DNA of 64,000 nt, taken from Histomonas meleagridis (lineage: Eukaryota > Parabasalia > Tritrichomonadida > Dientamoebidae). Made by a program: the position numbers and the translations under genes. The stretch spans positions 992,001 through 1,056,000 of the forward strand of contig WSYJ01000149.1 of assembly GCA_020186115.1 (NCBI GenBank). The letters are read 5' to 3'. Below are positions 29,692 through 40,262 of the stretch, one piece after another (within the stretch, counting starts at the first letter, position 1; each line of letters begins with the position of its first letter). Under the pieces are notes generated by a model. That model worked only from the letters and a program-made list of their open reading frames with translations. It had not been told where the DNA came from and did no database searches.

Positions 29692-30937
29692 TCTGAAAAT
29701 TAAACAAGAGGATCGGCATTCATTCAAAACCTGTCAGATTGACAAAATCACGGTCCACCGTTAATTCAAATGCAAAAGTGTCGTTGATGTAGGGCACCCC
29801 AATAATCACTTTTGATAGTCTCATTGAAAAAATTGTAAATAAAATTTGTTCTCAATTTTGAAAGGGCTTTCAAAATAGTTTCATTTTTCATGTTGGTGAT
29901 GCAACCAATTCATCCTATTTTAAATGTTCATTAAGCTAAATACTAATGTTAATTGACACTGGCTTGCCAGCGTTTGTTTGTGTATCAATAATTCTTTTGG
30001 ATACATCGCAGCAAAAATATCAAAAGAAGTAAATTTACTGGGACAGAAGGAAAGTTGAAGCCGAGCTTCAAGTACAATTAGAAATTCAACATCCATAAAT
30101 AATGCCTTTTTTGAAAATTTTGAATGTGAAAGTTATAGAGTTCTAGAACCATGTGTTGAACTTCAAAAAATGTCTGAACTTTCAATTCGCATCATTTATA
30201 TTACCATTATTTATTATATTATACCAATGGGGATAATGGGATCATATCCGTTGCCCTTTCAACATTACATTGCAGAAACATCCTTCTTATACATATAGAT
30301 GACATAATACGCAAAAAGCCAAAACCACAAATTAGTTGATAATGATCCAACTTCATTTTCTTTGGATTTATTAATTATGGTCACATAACATTCATTCTTT
30401 GAGTTAGTTCTTGGAATCAATGTAAAAACTGTTTCAATTTTACCCAAAGTTTTGTAAATGATAGTATATTTTCAATGCACTTTGTTCTAGACCATGGGTG
30501 TTTTTGAAATGTATAAAGAATGGAAACCTTTTACATATGTTTCCCACTTTTTGCATGTTTATCCTCTGGGTAAAAATTTAATAATTTCTCAAAATAATTT
30601 ATTTTAATTGTTTTGTATGAGAAATAATTAATTTTCGTAATGTTACTACTTCAAAAATGTAAAAAAAAAAAATATTTAATAAGAAATCAGAATAATGTAA
30701 TACATTTGATTATGTTATAATATTAATATCAAGTTAAATTTATATGTTAATACATCATTAATTTATTAGTTAACTTATTAAAGTTAATTAAGGTAATAAA
30801 TTAACTTAAAAATAATACTAATGAAAGCAATAATTTATCTAATTCGAATTTGTCAATCAATGATAAGCAAATCCTTTATAAAATGTTTTATTCATAAAAT
30901 ATTTAACAAAACTATTTTTCGCCATTAAACTTATTTT
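29692..30937. other. Gene-poor AT-rich stretch with a possible membrane-protein relic
   Basis: Contains AGGGCACCCC (29791-29800) 100 bases upstream of the Cys-rich gene. A minus-strand frame at 30265-30457 lacks an ATG at its start but ends in a hydrophobic helix (LWFWLFAYYVIYMYKK), so it may be the tail of a lost membrane protein. From 30660 to 30850 the DNA is almost pure A/T with TTAA/ATTAAT dyads. Confidence 0.4.
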
Positions 30938-32869
30938 TTACACTCCGACATTACATGCGAAGTTCCATTTCTTTCCTATATCTTCGCATCTGATAAGTGA
31001 AGTCCCTTTTGGTCCTCTTACTTCAATTGTTCCATCGATGTTCATCTTTTCGATTCTATATTTTGTCTCGTTAATTTTCTCCATTGATATTTTAACCACC
31101 AATTCTCCAATGATATCAGATGGAAGTTTAGATTCTTTTTCAACTTGATTCGAGTTCAGCGCAATGATATCATTCCCAACTTTAACAAAAAACGTTTTCA
31201 AAAATATATGTAGAACTGTTCCCTTTTGGCCATTATATTGCTCATCTGAATTTAGCACTAAAACAATTTCGCCGATGTTAACTCTTCTGCCATTTGAGTC
31301 AACAGCATTAGTATCGTCGAGCACAAGTGATTGGACATTCTCAATAGGAATCCGTAAGCCGGCTGTGGTTAATATGTATTTTTGCGTAACAACACCGTAA
31401 CTTCCGCCTTGCGTATGGACAAGATCGCCAACACGCGGCTCATATATGAAGTCGTTCGAAAAGACTTGGATGACGGACTTGCCGCTTTGTTTGTGCTTTG
31501 TATGCTTCTTTGCGTTGTTATCGCCTTCATTCGCCTTCTTTTCGGCACGATGCGATGCGCTGTTATTGTTATTATTATTGTTATTAGAGTTGTTTGTCTT
31601 TTCAGTGCGATTTTTCCTGTTATTTCCCTCATTGGAATTCAACTTCTTTTCAGTATGATGCGCTGTGCTGTTGGAATTTGCTTTAGTTTCTGTGCGATGA
31701 GTTGTACCGTTGTTGTTATTATTATTGGAATTTGCTTTAGCTTCGATATGATCCGTTGTGTTATTATTTGCTTCATTTTGAATCGTTTTTGAATTATTAT
31801 TAATTTCTTTGTTATTGATATTATTTCCTATGCTATTTCTCGTATAATTATTATTTTCTGTGTTGGAATTCATTTGCATTTCATTGTTAATTTCCTTTTC
31901 TTCCAAATGTTGTCTTAAATCATTATTTTCTCCATTTTCAAAAACATGTTTTGTGTTATAGGAAATGTTTTTCAATTCAATGCAGTACTTCGAGTAATCA
32001 TTAAATTGTTCTATTTTTTGTTCAAACCCGAAGACGTTGTTCTGGAATATATTTATTTCTTTTTGGGTAAATTTAAGATTTGTATTTAAAAGTTCTGAGT
32101 ACGGCAAAAACTTAATTTGGAATTTCCCGTAAAAGCGTTTGCCGTCCCATTCCTTAACAGGCAAATAAACACCTTTTTCGAGTTCGATTAGTTCATTCGT
32201 AATTTGTGCCCCAATTTCATTGAGTTTGGATTCATCAAAAAAAGTCAACGGCGCACGATAATTCGGCGGTAATTTGAGATATAATTGTGATTGAGATTTG
32301 AGATGTAAATTATTAAGTCTGTCATAATCTATGTTAGGTTGAAATTTGACTAAGGCTTTGTTGTCGGCGGGAAAACAATGGACAATTTGAGCTGGTTTGC
32401 CGTTATTTTCGGCATCGATCATTCTGACTAAACACCCTGGCTTAAGTGAAATAGTACCATTATACATATTAGGAAAGTCTCTGTTTGGATCCACAGGTAT
32501 AATTGTATATTGAACTTCTGAAAATGAAATACAAGATTTAATTATTGATTCATCATCACATTCAATGAAAATACAATCGGTATAAAATGGAATATAATAA
32601 ACCGAAGTGATTTGCTGACATTCACGAAAATGGGAAATAATTGATACAAGAAAGTCATTAGGATTATTAGGTAAATGGCCAAGCTGCAATTTATATGTAT
32701 TGGGGGCTCTATTGGCCAGTGATAAATTTTGCTCTTGGTGTTTTGGAATATTATTATTGCCAACCGTTAAAATATTTTTTTTCTGCATTGGAAATCTGTT
32801 TTGATTGTTTGAAGTTCCAGGTCTCAATCTATGTGAGTTTGTGGGAAATAGACCCCTAGCAGGGATCAT
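30938..32869 (-). CDS. SPT5: Transcription elongation factor Spt5 with Asn-rich insert
   Basis: 643 residues. Residues about 55-140 form the NGN domain that binds Spt4 and the RNA polymerase clamp (KLQLGHLPNNPND..IECDD..IIPVDP). The first KOW module follows with the eukaryotic Spt5 pattern KPGCLVRMIDAENNGKPAQIV and NIDYDRL, then RAPLTFFDESKLNEIGAQI and YGKFQIKFLPYSELL. Residues about 315-455 are a low-complexity Asn/Thr/Lys insert encoded by AAT/AAC runs. Two KOW-like modules close the protein (GDLVHTQGGSYGVVTQ; YNGQKGTVLHI). The acidic N-terminus and the repetitive C-terminal phosphorylation region of other Spt5 proteins are absent. Spt5 supports processive Pol II transcription in the nucleus. 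Confidence 0.9.
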   Translation of the reverse strand: MIPARGLFPTNSHRLRPGTSNNQNRFPMQKKNILTVGNNNIPKHQEQNLSLANRAPNTYKLQLGHLPNNPNDFLVSIISHFRECQQITSVYYIPFYTDCIFIECDDESIIKSCISFSEVQYTIIPVDPNRDFPNMYNGTISLKPGCLVRMIDAENNGKPAQIVHCFPADNKALVKFQPNIDYDRLNNLHLKSQSQLYLKLPPNYRAPLTFFDESKLNEIGAQITNELIELEKGVYLPVKEWDGKRFYGKFQIKFLPYSELLNTNLKFTQKEINIFQNNVFGFEQKIEQFNDYSKYCIELKNISYNTKHVFENGENNDLRQHLEEKEINNEMQMNSNTENNNYTRNSIGNNINNKEINNNSKTIQNEANNNTTDHIEAKANSNNNNNNGTTHRTETKANSNSTAHHTEKKLNSNEGNNRKNRTEKTNNSNNNNNNNNSASHRAEKKANEGDNNAKKHTKHKQSGKSVIQVFSNDFIYEPRVGDLVHTQGGSYGVVTQKYILTTAGLRIPIENVQSLVLDDTNAVDSNGRRVNIGEIVLVLNSDEQYNGQKGTVLHIFLKTFFVKVGNDIIALNSNQVEKESKLPSDIIGELVVKISMEKINETKYRIEKMNIDGTIEVRGPKGTSLIRCEDIGKKWNFACNVGV

Positions 32870-33526
32870 TTTAATGGTGTGTTGTGTTTAGATGTAAACT
32901 ATTTAAATCAAAAATCTAAACGTATTTTTGGAAAGACGAAAATAAAAATATCTTTTTACAAAATCATTTTTTACAAAAGAAAAGAAAAGACATGATACAC
33001 AATTAAAATAATTGTTTTGTTTTTGATTCATTTATCAGGTAAGTTTAAAATTCTTTGGGGATTTTAATAAACTCTCTAACTTCCAAGTTAAGTTCCCTTA
33101 ATAAACGGTAAATCCCTCAGAAAATAATTTTTTCAAATGAACCATGTGGTTGAAAACAGAAATCAACACATATCTGCTAAATGTAATTCATATCTGGGTT
33201 TAAATGTATTCACTTGGGCTCATACATTTTTGAAAATTAAAAGAACTTTTAAAAAAAAAAATAAATGCATTTTTCATTAAAAATTGAATTATATAAAAAT
33301 ATTTTATTAATAAATATCTGTTGTTATTTTTTATCATTTTATTTTGTTTAACATATTAAAATATTCATTTCAAGCATAAACGTGAATCGATTCAGAAAAA
33401 ACAAAAGAAAGTTAAATTTGGAAATAACCCAATTCCAGAGACTATACCATGCAAAAAATTTGAAAGATTTTCCATATCCGATGCATAACAGGGTACCCCT
33501 TCTAGAGGAAGCCGTTTAAATCAATT
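32870..33526. other. Intergenic spacer between divergent genes
   Basis: AT-rich. Near its right end lies AGGGTACCCC (33490-33499), 28 bases before the ATG at 33527, another instance of the GC palindrome class. Confidence 0.45.
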
Positions 33527-33922
33527 ATGAGCGATTTGGACTCATCCAATCTTTTGCTGGCTTTCTGCGATGAAACAACTCTAAGTGAGCTCGAGGAAAC
33601 TATTGATAAGATTGAGGATGTTGACCAAAAAATCGAAAAATTGAAATCATCTATCTCTGAATTAAGTAAACTTTCAGCATCATTCGAAGAACAAAAAAAC
33701 AACTTAGCTAAAATAACGGAATTGCTGATTCCACCTGAACTTAAACAAAAAACAGAAGATGTTATTGACAAAAAACTTGAAAGTTATTATGAAAAAATCA
33801 AAGATGCATATACAAAACATATGGAAGATGCTTCTGAGCTTGAAAAAAAGACTTTGGCAAAACTAGATTATGCATATAAAACAGAACTTCAAATTATTGA
33901 AAATATTAAGAATAATCTCTAA
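33527..33922 (+). CDS. Small coiled-coil protein, unknown
   Basis: 131 residues, ATG to TAA. It is almost wholly helical with two coiled-coil segments (about 20-60 and 80-130) joined by a proline-containing hinge (LLIPPELKQ). It has no signal peptide, membrane helix or Cys. Size and shape suit a subunit of a small helical complex (kinetochore, dynein or vesicle tether), but nothing in the sequence decides this. A GC palindrome lies 28 bases upstream of the ATG. Confidence 0.75.
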   Translation: MSDLDSSNLLLAFCDETTLSELEETIDKIEDVDQKIEKLKSSISELSKLSASFEEQKNNLAKITELLIPPELKQKTEDVIDKKLESYYEKIKDAYTKHMEDASELEKKTLAKLDYAYKTELQIIENIKNNL

Positions 33923-34276
33923 GACCGTTTTGATGTTTGCAATGCCCTTTAAAATTGATCACGACTTTTCAACTAAGTTTTAAGAAGACATTCAGAAAAT
34001 TGCTAATGCAAATCCAGTACTACTGAGAAGTCCAAAGTTTTATAACAATGTAAAATAATGTCGAATATCGTTTTCTTATAGTTTGAAATAAAAATAGAGT
34101 AAAATGATTATATTTTTTTGATATCAATCAAAATTGCTTTAAACACAAGTGATTGGTTACGCACAACATAAGGACTTTATAAGATTAAAATATAAAGAAA
34201 CAAAAACAGTCTTTAAGATAATTTAATTATTCTTTTTTATATAAACAATAATATCTTTTACTCATGGGAAAATTGT
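33923..34276. other. Intergenic spacer between convergent genes
   Basis: AT-rich 354 bases between the coiled-coil and bromodomain stops; no feature seen. Confidence 0.4.
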
Positions 34277-34726
34277 TTACACAGAGTTTATAATCGCTGC
34301 AACTGTCGGATCGCTCATTCCAGTTGGAGATGTTTTCACATGTTCATAAAGTCTTTCAACGCTTTCAATTAATTTGTTATGCCACTCTTCTTCATGTGAG
34401 TTTGGCTTCTTTTTAAATTGCTCATCAATCCATGTTCTTAAATCGTTTGCAATATATGCAAACATTGAATTTTCACCATTAAATTTAATCGCATTGTCGC
34501 AAATTAGATGGATATCTGCAACAAATTCTTCTACTGTTTTATATTTGTTATCATGAATTTTGTTTTTTATGGTATTAAGATCCATTGGATTCTTAACAAT
34601 TTCGAAATAATTTTCGGCACCGTCACGAACAGGGTCAACGGGCATCTTAAAAGGATTTGATATTGGTTTTTTGAGAAGTTCCTGATGGATTCTAGTGCAC
34701 CAATCTTTGTCGTAGTCTGAAAGCAT
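34277..34726 (-). CDS. Small bromodomain protein
   Basis: 149 residues, nearly all one bromodomain. Features: NPFKMPVDP at the ZA loop, YFEIVKNPMDLNTIKNKI, then CDNAIKFNGENSMFAY, where the Asn of FN is the acetyl-lysine-binding residue. The C-terminal ~45 residues form a helix of unknown partner. It likely reads acetylated histones as a free module or complex subunit in the nucleus. It shares a ~93-base divergent promoter with the coiled-coil gene at 34820, which contains GGGGTGCCCC. Confidence 0.93.
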   Translation of the reverse strand: MLSDYDKDWCTRIHQELLKKPISNPFKMPVDPVRDGAENYFEIVKNPMDLNTIKNKIHDNKYKTVEEFVADIHLICDNAIKFNGENSMFAYIANDLRTWIDEQFKKKPNSHEEEWHNKLIESVERLYEHVKTSPTGMSDPTVAAIINSV

Positions 34727-34787
34727 TTAAAGTTCGAACGGATTTGAACTTTTTAATACAAAACCGTTACAATTGTGTTATGTAAAC

Positions 34788-34797
34788 GGGGTGCCCC
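34788..34797. promoter_or_regulatory. GC palindrome GGGGTGCCCC in a divergent promoter
   Basis: Lies 62 bases from the bromodomain start and 23 bases from the 34820 start. It is nearly perfectly palindromic. Confidence 0.45.
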
Positions 34798-34819
34798 TGC
34801 CATTGTTTGAGCCAACTAA

Positions 34820-36445
34820 ATGACAAGAGGGCTTCCAGAACTTAAAAAAATTCCTAAAGGCGATATTGATGCAATGCTTAAATGCGTCCAAGAAATGCAA
34901 CGGAAGCCCTCGGATGCCGCTTTGACTGCAAACAAATTAAAACAAATTTCAAAACAATCAAAACAACGTCAACAAATTGCAAAACAATCAAAATCATATA
35001 TGGGCGAACTCAAAAAGCTAATTAAAGCTGTTGAAAATACTCAAGATACTGTGACTTCATCGATTATTGATCTTGCTGGAGTTTTACAAGAACTTCCAAC
35101 TCTTCTAAAGCTTGACGCAGATTTAAAATCAAAGCGTGATGATGACTATGATACATGTAGTGCATTTAAAGAAAGGTTAACTCTCTTGTCCAAACAAAAG
35201 CGAACTAAACAAACAAAAGAAATGTTTGATACGTTGACATCTCAATTTAATGCTCACCTTGATTCTCTATCTCTTCCTGAATCATATGATGAAATTGTTG
35301 AAATTGTCAATTCAACTAAAATCCATTCCCAACCTAAAACAATCAGCTTTGATCTCAGTGATCTAACTCCTGAGTGGCAGGAAACAATATCTAACCAAAT
35401 TTCCGAATATATAAATCTTGAAAAAGAACTTAAACAGTCTTTTGATGAGTGGCAAATTTGTAATGGCTATGACCCTGATAAAAAGTATGGTGGTTGGGAT
35501 GGTCTTGAACATCAACGTTTTCTTCTTTGTGGAAATAATGCAAATCTCGAATTTCCAGACAAAACTGAAGAAGAAATTATTAAACATAAAACATGGACAA
35601 TAAAGCATCAGTTTCTCTCTAAGAAACGTGAAGCACTTCGCACTGAACTTCGGAAACGAGTTTCAGAGCTTCGCGAGGAAGCCGTTAAAGACGATAAACT
35701 CAAAAGTGAAAAAGTGCTCAACGATCAACTTGCCGAGGAACGGCGGTTAGCTCTTGCTGAAGAAAAAGAAAAACTAAATGCCCAATTAGCTATAAGTCGT
35801 CACGAAAAGCAAGAACGAGACCGTATCAAAGCAGAACAAAAGGCACAAGAGGAAAATTTGAGAAAACAAAAAGAACTCAAAGCCAAAATTAAGCGTACTA
35901 AAGAAATTAATGAACTTAAAGAACATGTTTTAAGTGAGAAACAAAAGAGACAAGCACAAGAGCTTCTCATTCAGCAGAGAAGGCGTGCTGCGGAGAATGA
36001 AGCCAAAGCTGATCAACGCATTCGACTAAAGGAAATCAAGAAACGTGTCTCCGAACGCGGAGAAATCAATAACGAAAAGATTAGGAAGAAGAAAGAAGAA
36101 GAGCAAATGAAGATCGAACGTGAAATCGATAGGAAGAAGAGATTAGATGAGCTAGCAAAGAGCGTACGCGATGAGTTTGGGCTTGACGAACTTGAAGCTG
36201 ATCCAACGCGGCTAACAAAGATTAATGAAATAAGAAGAAAGGCATTGCATGAAAAAGAAGCAAGGCCAATGTTTGTTGGAACTTCATTTGCAAGCAGCGT
36301 TATCGAGGCGGACCCAAGAATAAGGGTAGAGAACGCGTTAAGAGAGGCCGGACTAATGAATTCTGCTTATGCACAAGAGGTGATACAGAAAATGGCTTTG
36401 CTCAGACCAAGCGTAAATATGCCGTCACAAATCAGTTTCGGCTGA
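34820..36445 (+). CDS. CCDC112/CCDC148-like coiled-coil protein
   Basis: 541 residues. An N-terminal helical region is followed at about 215-260 by the family signature KYGGWDGLEHQRFLL and TIKHQFLSKKREALR, then a long charged coiled coil of Glu/Lys/Arg (about 265-450). The tail has RPMFVGTSFAS and a Pro/Ser end. The GGWD..H..F motif is typical of the CCDC112/CCDC148 family, linked in animals to centriolar satellites and flagella. A basal-body or flagellar role fits a multiflagellate cell and matches the CFAP73-like and SPEF1-like genes in this window. The localisation is inference. Confidence 0.8.
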   Translation: MTRGLPELKKIPKGDIDAMLKCVQEMQRKPSDAALTANKLKQISKQSKQRQQIAKQSKSYMGELKKLIKAVENTQDTVTSSIIDLAGVLQELPTLLKLDADLKSKRDDDYDTCSAFKERLTLLSKQKRTKQTKEMFDTLTSQFNAHLDSLSLPESYDEIVEIVNSTKIHSQPKTISFDLSDLTPEWQETISNQISEYINLEKELKQSFDEWQICNGYDPDKKYGGWDGLEHQRFLLCGNNANLEFPDKTEEEIIKHKTWTIKHQFLSKKREALRTELRKRVSELREEAVKDDKLKSEKVLNDQLAEERRLALAEEKEKLNAQLAISRHEKQERDRIKAEQKAQEENLRKQKELKAKIKRTKEINELKEHVLSEKQKRQAQELLIQQRRRAAENEAKADQRIRLKEIKKRVSERGEINNEKIRKKKEEEQMKIEREIDRKKRLDELAKSVRDEFGLDELEADPTRLTKINEIRRKALHEKEARPMFVGTSFASSVIEADPRIRVENALREAGLMNSAYAQEVIQKMALLRPSVNMPSQISFG

Positions 36446-36691
36446 ACAGTTTGAAATCTTTTGGTTATAAAATTATTAAAATTGTTTGGAAGATATTTCT
36501 TTATATAATACAATAATTTCGTAATATAACAATGAATTACATTTGGTAATCAAAACTTTTCTTCAAAATTCTTTATAAAGAATTCAATCATTGTAATTGT
36601 TCATCATCAAAATAAATAAAAAAGTGACTTAATTTCAAGTGCTGGCCGTTTATAAATGAACTGACCAAATACTCGGGGGTTTTAATGGGAA

Positions 36692-38116
36692 ATGATTTCT
36701 TATGCGCTCCAAAAAAGCCCTAAAGAAAACAATTCATTTCAACATAGATCAAAACATTTTACAAACCCCCTTTATATGGGGTTTAAAAATAGAGTACTAA
36801 CTCAACTGGAAACAAGTCCAAAATCATATGACGATTTATCTCTTGATTTGAAACTTAAAAAAAATCTTTCTTTCCTTTTAAGTAGTAATGAAGAATTAAT
36901 CAACAATGCTTTATTTGAGTTAATTTCATTATCTGAAATAAATGTTAATCCAATCCTTCAAAATGACGTTTTAACACCTAATCACATAAAACGTCTTGTA
37001 AAAACATTAACCAGCGAAGTGACGTGTACAAACTCTCTTAATTTTATATTTATTTTAATATCTAATGATTCTGAATTTGATGAAAAATTTCTTGAACTTC
37101 AAATTCATGAAGGCCTAAAAAGCATAATGACTAGCAGTCAAGATGCTGAGCAATTATGCTTTGCTCTTCAAATCTGTTCAATTTTTTGTTCACGTGATAT
37201 CCAATTTCGCGACTTATTATTTAAAGATCCTGATTTATTTTCTCAAATTTTATTTTTTCTTTCCGATGGCACTGAGGATATGCAACTTTTCACATCTACT
37301 CTCATATTAAAATCTCTTCAAAAAGGTCAATGTCATCCACAATTTTCACGAAATAGTTTAAGTTTCATTTCGCTTATGTTAAAAAATCCGAACGTTGACA
37401 TTGTGAATTGCGGATTTTCATCATTATCATATGCTTCTGTCGAAACTGAAGATGTATTATCAATGCTTAATGATGGCGAAATAATTCTTTACTTAACAAA
37501 TCTTGTTGGCGAAAGCCAATGTTTTGATACTGAAATTAACATCATAAATTACTTCTCCAAATTTTGTACATTTGGCGATCAAATCATATTTTATTTCATT
37601 GAATACAAATCGCTACAAAAGATTAAAATCTATTTTGATTTGAATAATTTGCAATATATAACTAATTTTTGTGATTTAATTATAAACTTCATAGTAAATA
37701 CAAGTGCTTATGTTAATGAATTGTTTGAACTGATCGTGGATTTCCCTTTTAATGAAATAATTGAAAATATGAACTTTAAATTAAAAGAGCGAATTTTGCA
37801 TTTGCTAAGAATTTGTTTCACAAGATTTACAACATTACAAGTGGAACAAATATTAAATATCGACTTGTTTAAAACAATTCTTTCATTGATTGATTCGGGA
37901 AATGAAAATATTTTGATATATGATTCATGTTTTTGTGTGTTGGATGTGTTGTCGAAGGATATATCATTTAGAAATGAAATGATTGAGCTGTTGAAACAAA
38001 ATGATGTAATTCAACAATTGGAAATAATTTCGAATACAAATGAAGATGAAAGTGCTCAATATGCGTCGAGGATTCTTTCGTTAATTTCTGAAAATGAAAA
38101 TTTAAATCAGTATTAA
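36692..38116 (+). CDS. Divergent armadillo/HEAT-like helical protein
   Basis: 474 residues in paired helices of about 40 residues, as in ARM repeats (LFELISLSEINVNPILQND, ALQICSIFCSRDIQFRD, IYDSCFCVLDVLSKDISF). No nuclear-import or catenin signature is clear. Two starts are possible. The ATG at 36692 gives the longest frame, but an out-of-frame ATG at 36685 opens a 12-codon uORF across it. The ATG at 36776 (MGFKNRVLTQ) directly follows CCCCCTTTAT, which looks like the CCTTT start-site element and may be the real start. Such proteins act as docking scaffolds; the partner is unknown. Confidence 0.75.
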   Translation: MISYALQKSPKENNSFQHRSKHFTNPLYMGFKNRVLTQLETSPKSYDDLSLDLKLKKNLSFLLSSNEELINNALFELISLSEINVNPILQNDVLTPNHIKRLVKTLTSEVTCTNSLNFIFILISNDSEFDEKFLELQIHEGLKSIMTSSQDAEQLCFALQICSIFCSRDIQFRDLLFKDPDLFSQILFFLSDGTEDMQLFTSTLILKSLQKGQCHPQFSRNSLSFISLMLKNPNVDIVNCGFSSLSYASVETEDVLSMLNDGEIILYLTNLVGESQCFDTEINIINYFSKFCTFGDQIIFYFIEYKSLQKIKIYFDLNNLQYITNFCDLIINFIVNTSAYVNELFELIVDFPFNEIIENMNFKLKERILHLLRICFTRFTTLQVEQILNIDLFKTILSLIDSGNENILIYDSCFCVLDVLSKDISFRNEMIELLKQNDVIQQLEIISNTNEDESAQYASRILSLISENENLNQY

Positions 38117-38727
38117 TGTTGTATTTAAATAAAAAAGTTTTAAAGATTCATTATAAATTGACCAAAATTAGCTTCACATTAAAATTTATTTAATATAAAT
38201 TTTAGGAAAATGTATCACCTATATCCTTCACTAATGGTTATTCATTTTATAAATTTGGATAATAAATAGAAAAATAATCATCAGCGAGATCTGTAATTGG
38301 AATTTCAATAAAAATGATCATTTTTCGTTCGCTAAGAAATTTGAATTAAAGTAACGATTTGCCAAATTGAAAGTTCAATGAACCAGTAAAAAAATTGTAT
38401 TTCGATCAAAAAAACGATATTATTTTGGTGTTTGGCCAGATATTGATTCAATTCCAAAGTTGGCTGTTAACAAATTCTGCCTAACTTAGACAAATAGTGA
38501 TCGTTTTTTGAACAAAAAACGAAAGAAACAAAATTTCGATCTATAAACATCAATTTAAAATATAAATATTTTTCAAAAATCATCAAAAATCATTTTCTCA
38601 GTAAATGAACATATTTAAAACATATAATTTTTGTGGGAATAGCGAAAATTACGATCTTTTTTGATCGAATGATTGACTTCAAAAGTGTAAACAGTGACGA
38701 TCAAAAATTTGACGCTTTTCAAAATCA
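38117..38727. other. Intergenic spacer
   Basis: AT-rich. It carries repeated GATC-centred boxes (TTTTCGATC, TGATCGTTTTT, TTTTGATCGAA, ACGATCAAAAATTT) between 38395 and 38715, possibly sites for one factor upstream of the 38728 gene. Confidence 0.4.
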
Positions 38728-39894
38728 ATGGAAGATCCTCAATCGGAGGATCCTCAAGCAGAACAAAAAACAATTGACGCTGTAAGTTTTGCTGATTCTC
38801 TATCTTCTTTTGGGTGCTCTATGCGAGATCGTTTTATTAAAATTTTTTCTTCTGCATGGAATAAATTTTCACCAAACCAAGAAAACGATAATAATCAAAT
38901 GAATTTTACCGCTCGTATATCAGATTTTATTGATAAGAAAATAAGATTAAGAGAACGTCTAACCTCTCTTGTTGATTATGTTGTTCCAGATTTTAAACCA
39001 GATGATATTATTTTCGATTCAGACATGGAAATAGACTCTGCTTTCGGAAGCCAAAGAGGAGGTACTAAGTTTCTTGATCTTTATACAGCTCAAGATATTA
39101 CCGGTTTTATTCAAAACTCAAAACTTGGCGAATTACTTAGTCAAGGCCCCTTTAAAGATTGGTACATTGAGCTTGATCTCTCAGATTGTTTTGTTCATTA
39201 TGCTTATATGAGGTTAAAATCCCTTCCAGAGAAAGAAAAATTCATAGGTTTTCTTATAGCACAAAAAGGACCACTTCGCCTTAAGTCTGCAGGCCAAAAC
39301 GAGACTCCAGGTCAAAAAATTGTACATTCAAAATTACCAGAAGATCTTAATATGTTAAATATCCGATGGTTTGCACTTCAAAACCCATTTGCCAAGTTCT
39401 CCGCCAAGAGGCCACGCCTGCCAGGCCAGAATTACCCAGGAACAGGACTTGCACGTGAAGCATACAACCTTTTGGTAACTTTATCGAAAAGTGCTAAGCG
39501 TGATGGAATTTTAAACGTACCAGAACATTTCCATAATGCATTTCTCTATGAAAATTTCTTGTTTTTAGATCCTGACGATCAAGGAATGTTTGAAAAGATG
39601 TCCGAGGACCTTAATAAGGACATAAATGAAAGAGGTCTTGCAGCAGTAAGTTGGGCTATTTACTTTGGTTTTCTTAGATGTGATGAAGAGGTTGCTAAAT
39701 GGGGTCAGTATGAACAAGTATTACCATTATCAGCAAAATTAGAAAGATATTTCCAATCAACAGATTATAAGAATGAAGTATTAGCTGCAAAACAAAGAAG
39801 AGGAAAATACCACATATTATGGGAAGAGGCAGAAAGCTATTGTTTGTCTGCAATTATTAGCTTTAGTGGTGATGATGTTCAAAAAGATAAGTAA
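38728..39894 (+). CDS. Protein with a bacterial-looking conserved domain, function unknown
   Basis: 388 residues. The first ~90 are acidic and low in conservation; the rest is a compact domain with blocks PRLPGQNYPGTGLAREAYNL, DGILNVPEHFHNAFLY and FLFLDPDDQGMFEKM. These Pro/Gly/His-rich blocks look like a domain from bacterial hypothetical proteins that I cannot name. His and Glu in VPEHFHNA could be catalytic or metal-binding, which is inference. There is no signal peptide or membrane helix. Lateral gain plus a trichomonad-specific N-terminal extension would explain the layout. Confidence 0.7.
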   Translation: MEDPQSEDPQAEQKTIDAVSFADSLSSFGCSMRDRFIKIFSSAWNKFSPNQENDNNQMNFTARISDFIDKKIRLRERLTSLVDYVVPDFKPDDIIFDSDMEIDSAFGSQRGGTKFLDLYTAQDITGFIQNSKLGELLSQGPFKDWYIELDLSDCFVHYAYMRLKSLPEKEKFIGFLIAQKGPLRLKSAGQNETPGQKIVHSKLPEDLNMLNIRWFALQNPFAKFSAKRPRLPGQNYPGTGLAREAYNLLVTLSKSAKRDGILNVPEHFHNAFLYENFLFLDPDDQGMFEKMSEDLNKDINERGLAAVSWAIYFGFLRCDEEVAKWGQYEQVLPLSAKLERYFQSTDYKNEVLAAKQRRGKYHILWEEAESYCLSAIISFSGDDVQKDK

Positions 39895-40262
39895 AGATAA
39901 TGAAAATATGTAATTGTTTGAGCATTCCTAAAAATGATTTTATCCCTAAAACTTAATCTCGAAAAACTAAAACACATTTTGATTCAGATATCTTTGGTGT
40001 TGTCCACTATAGAATATGTGTTCTATATTTCAGTAGCGATAATGCCTATGCATTGCTTAGATAGAATTTCTTTAACTATGCGTTTTTTGGCATTTCATGA
40101 AATTATTTTGCGAAATTCAACAAACCGCTGACGATGTTATCGCACATTCAAAATCGTTTACAATTCAATTTCCACTTTTTCTAAAACAAAATAACTTTTT
40201 AATAAATTTATATTTGAATGGTTCGCTCTTGAACACATTTGCAACACATGAAGAACTTTTCG
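39895..40262. other. Intergenic spacer between convergent genes
   Basis: Two overlapping short frames (39934-40131, 40097-40294) show no domain or composition suggesting coding. Confidence 0.4.

Noticed and set aside
30265-30457. Small membrane protein gene
   Set aside because: No ATG at the frame start and an upstream TGA; at best a relic, so mentioned only in the spacer entry.
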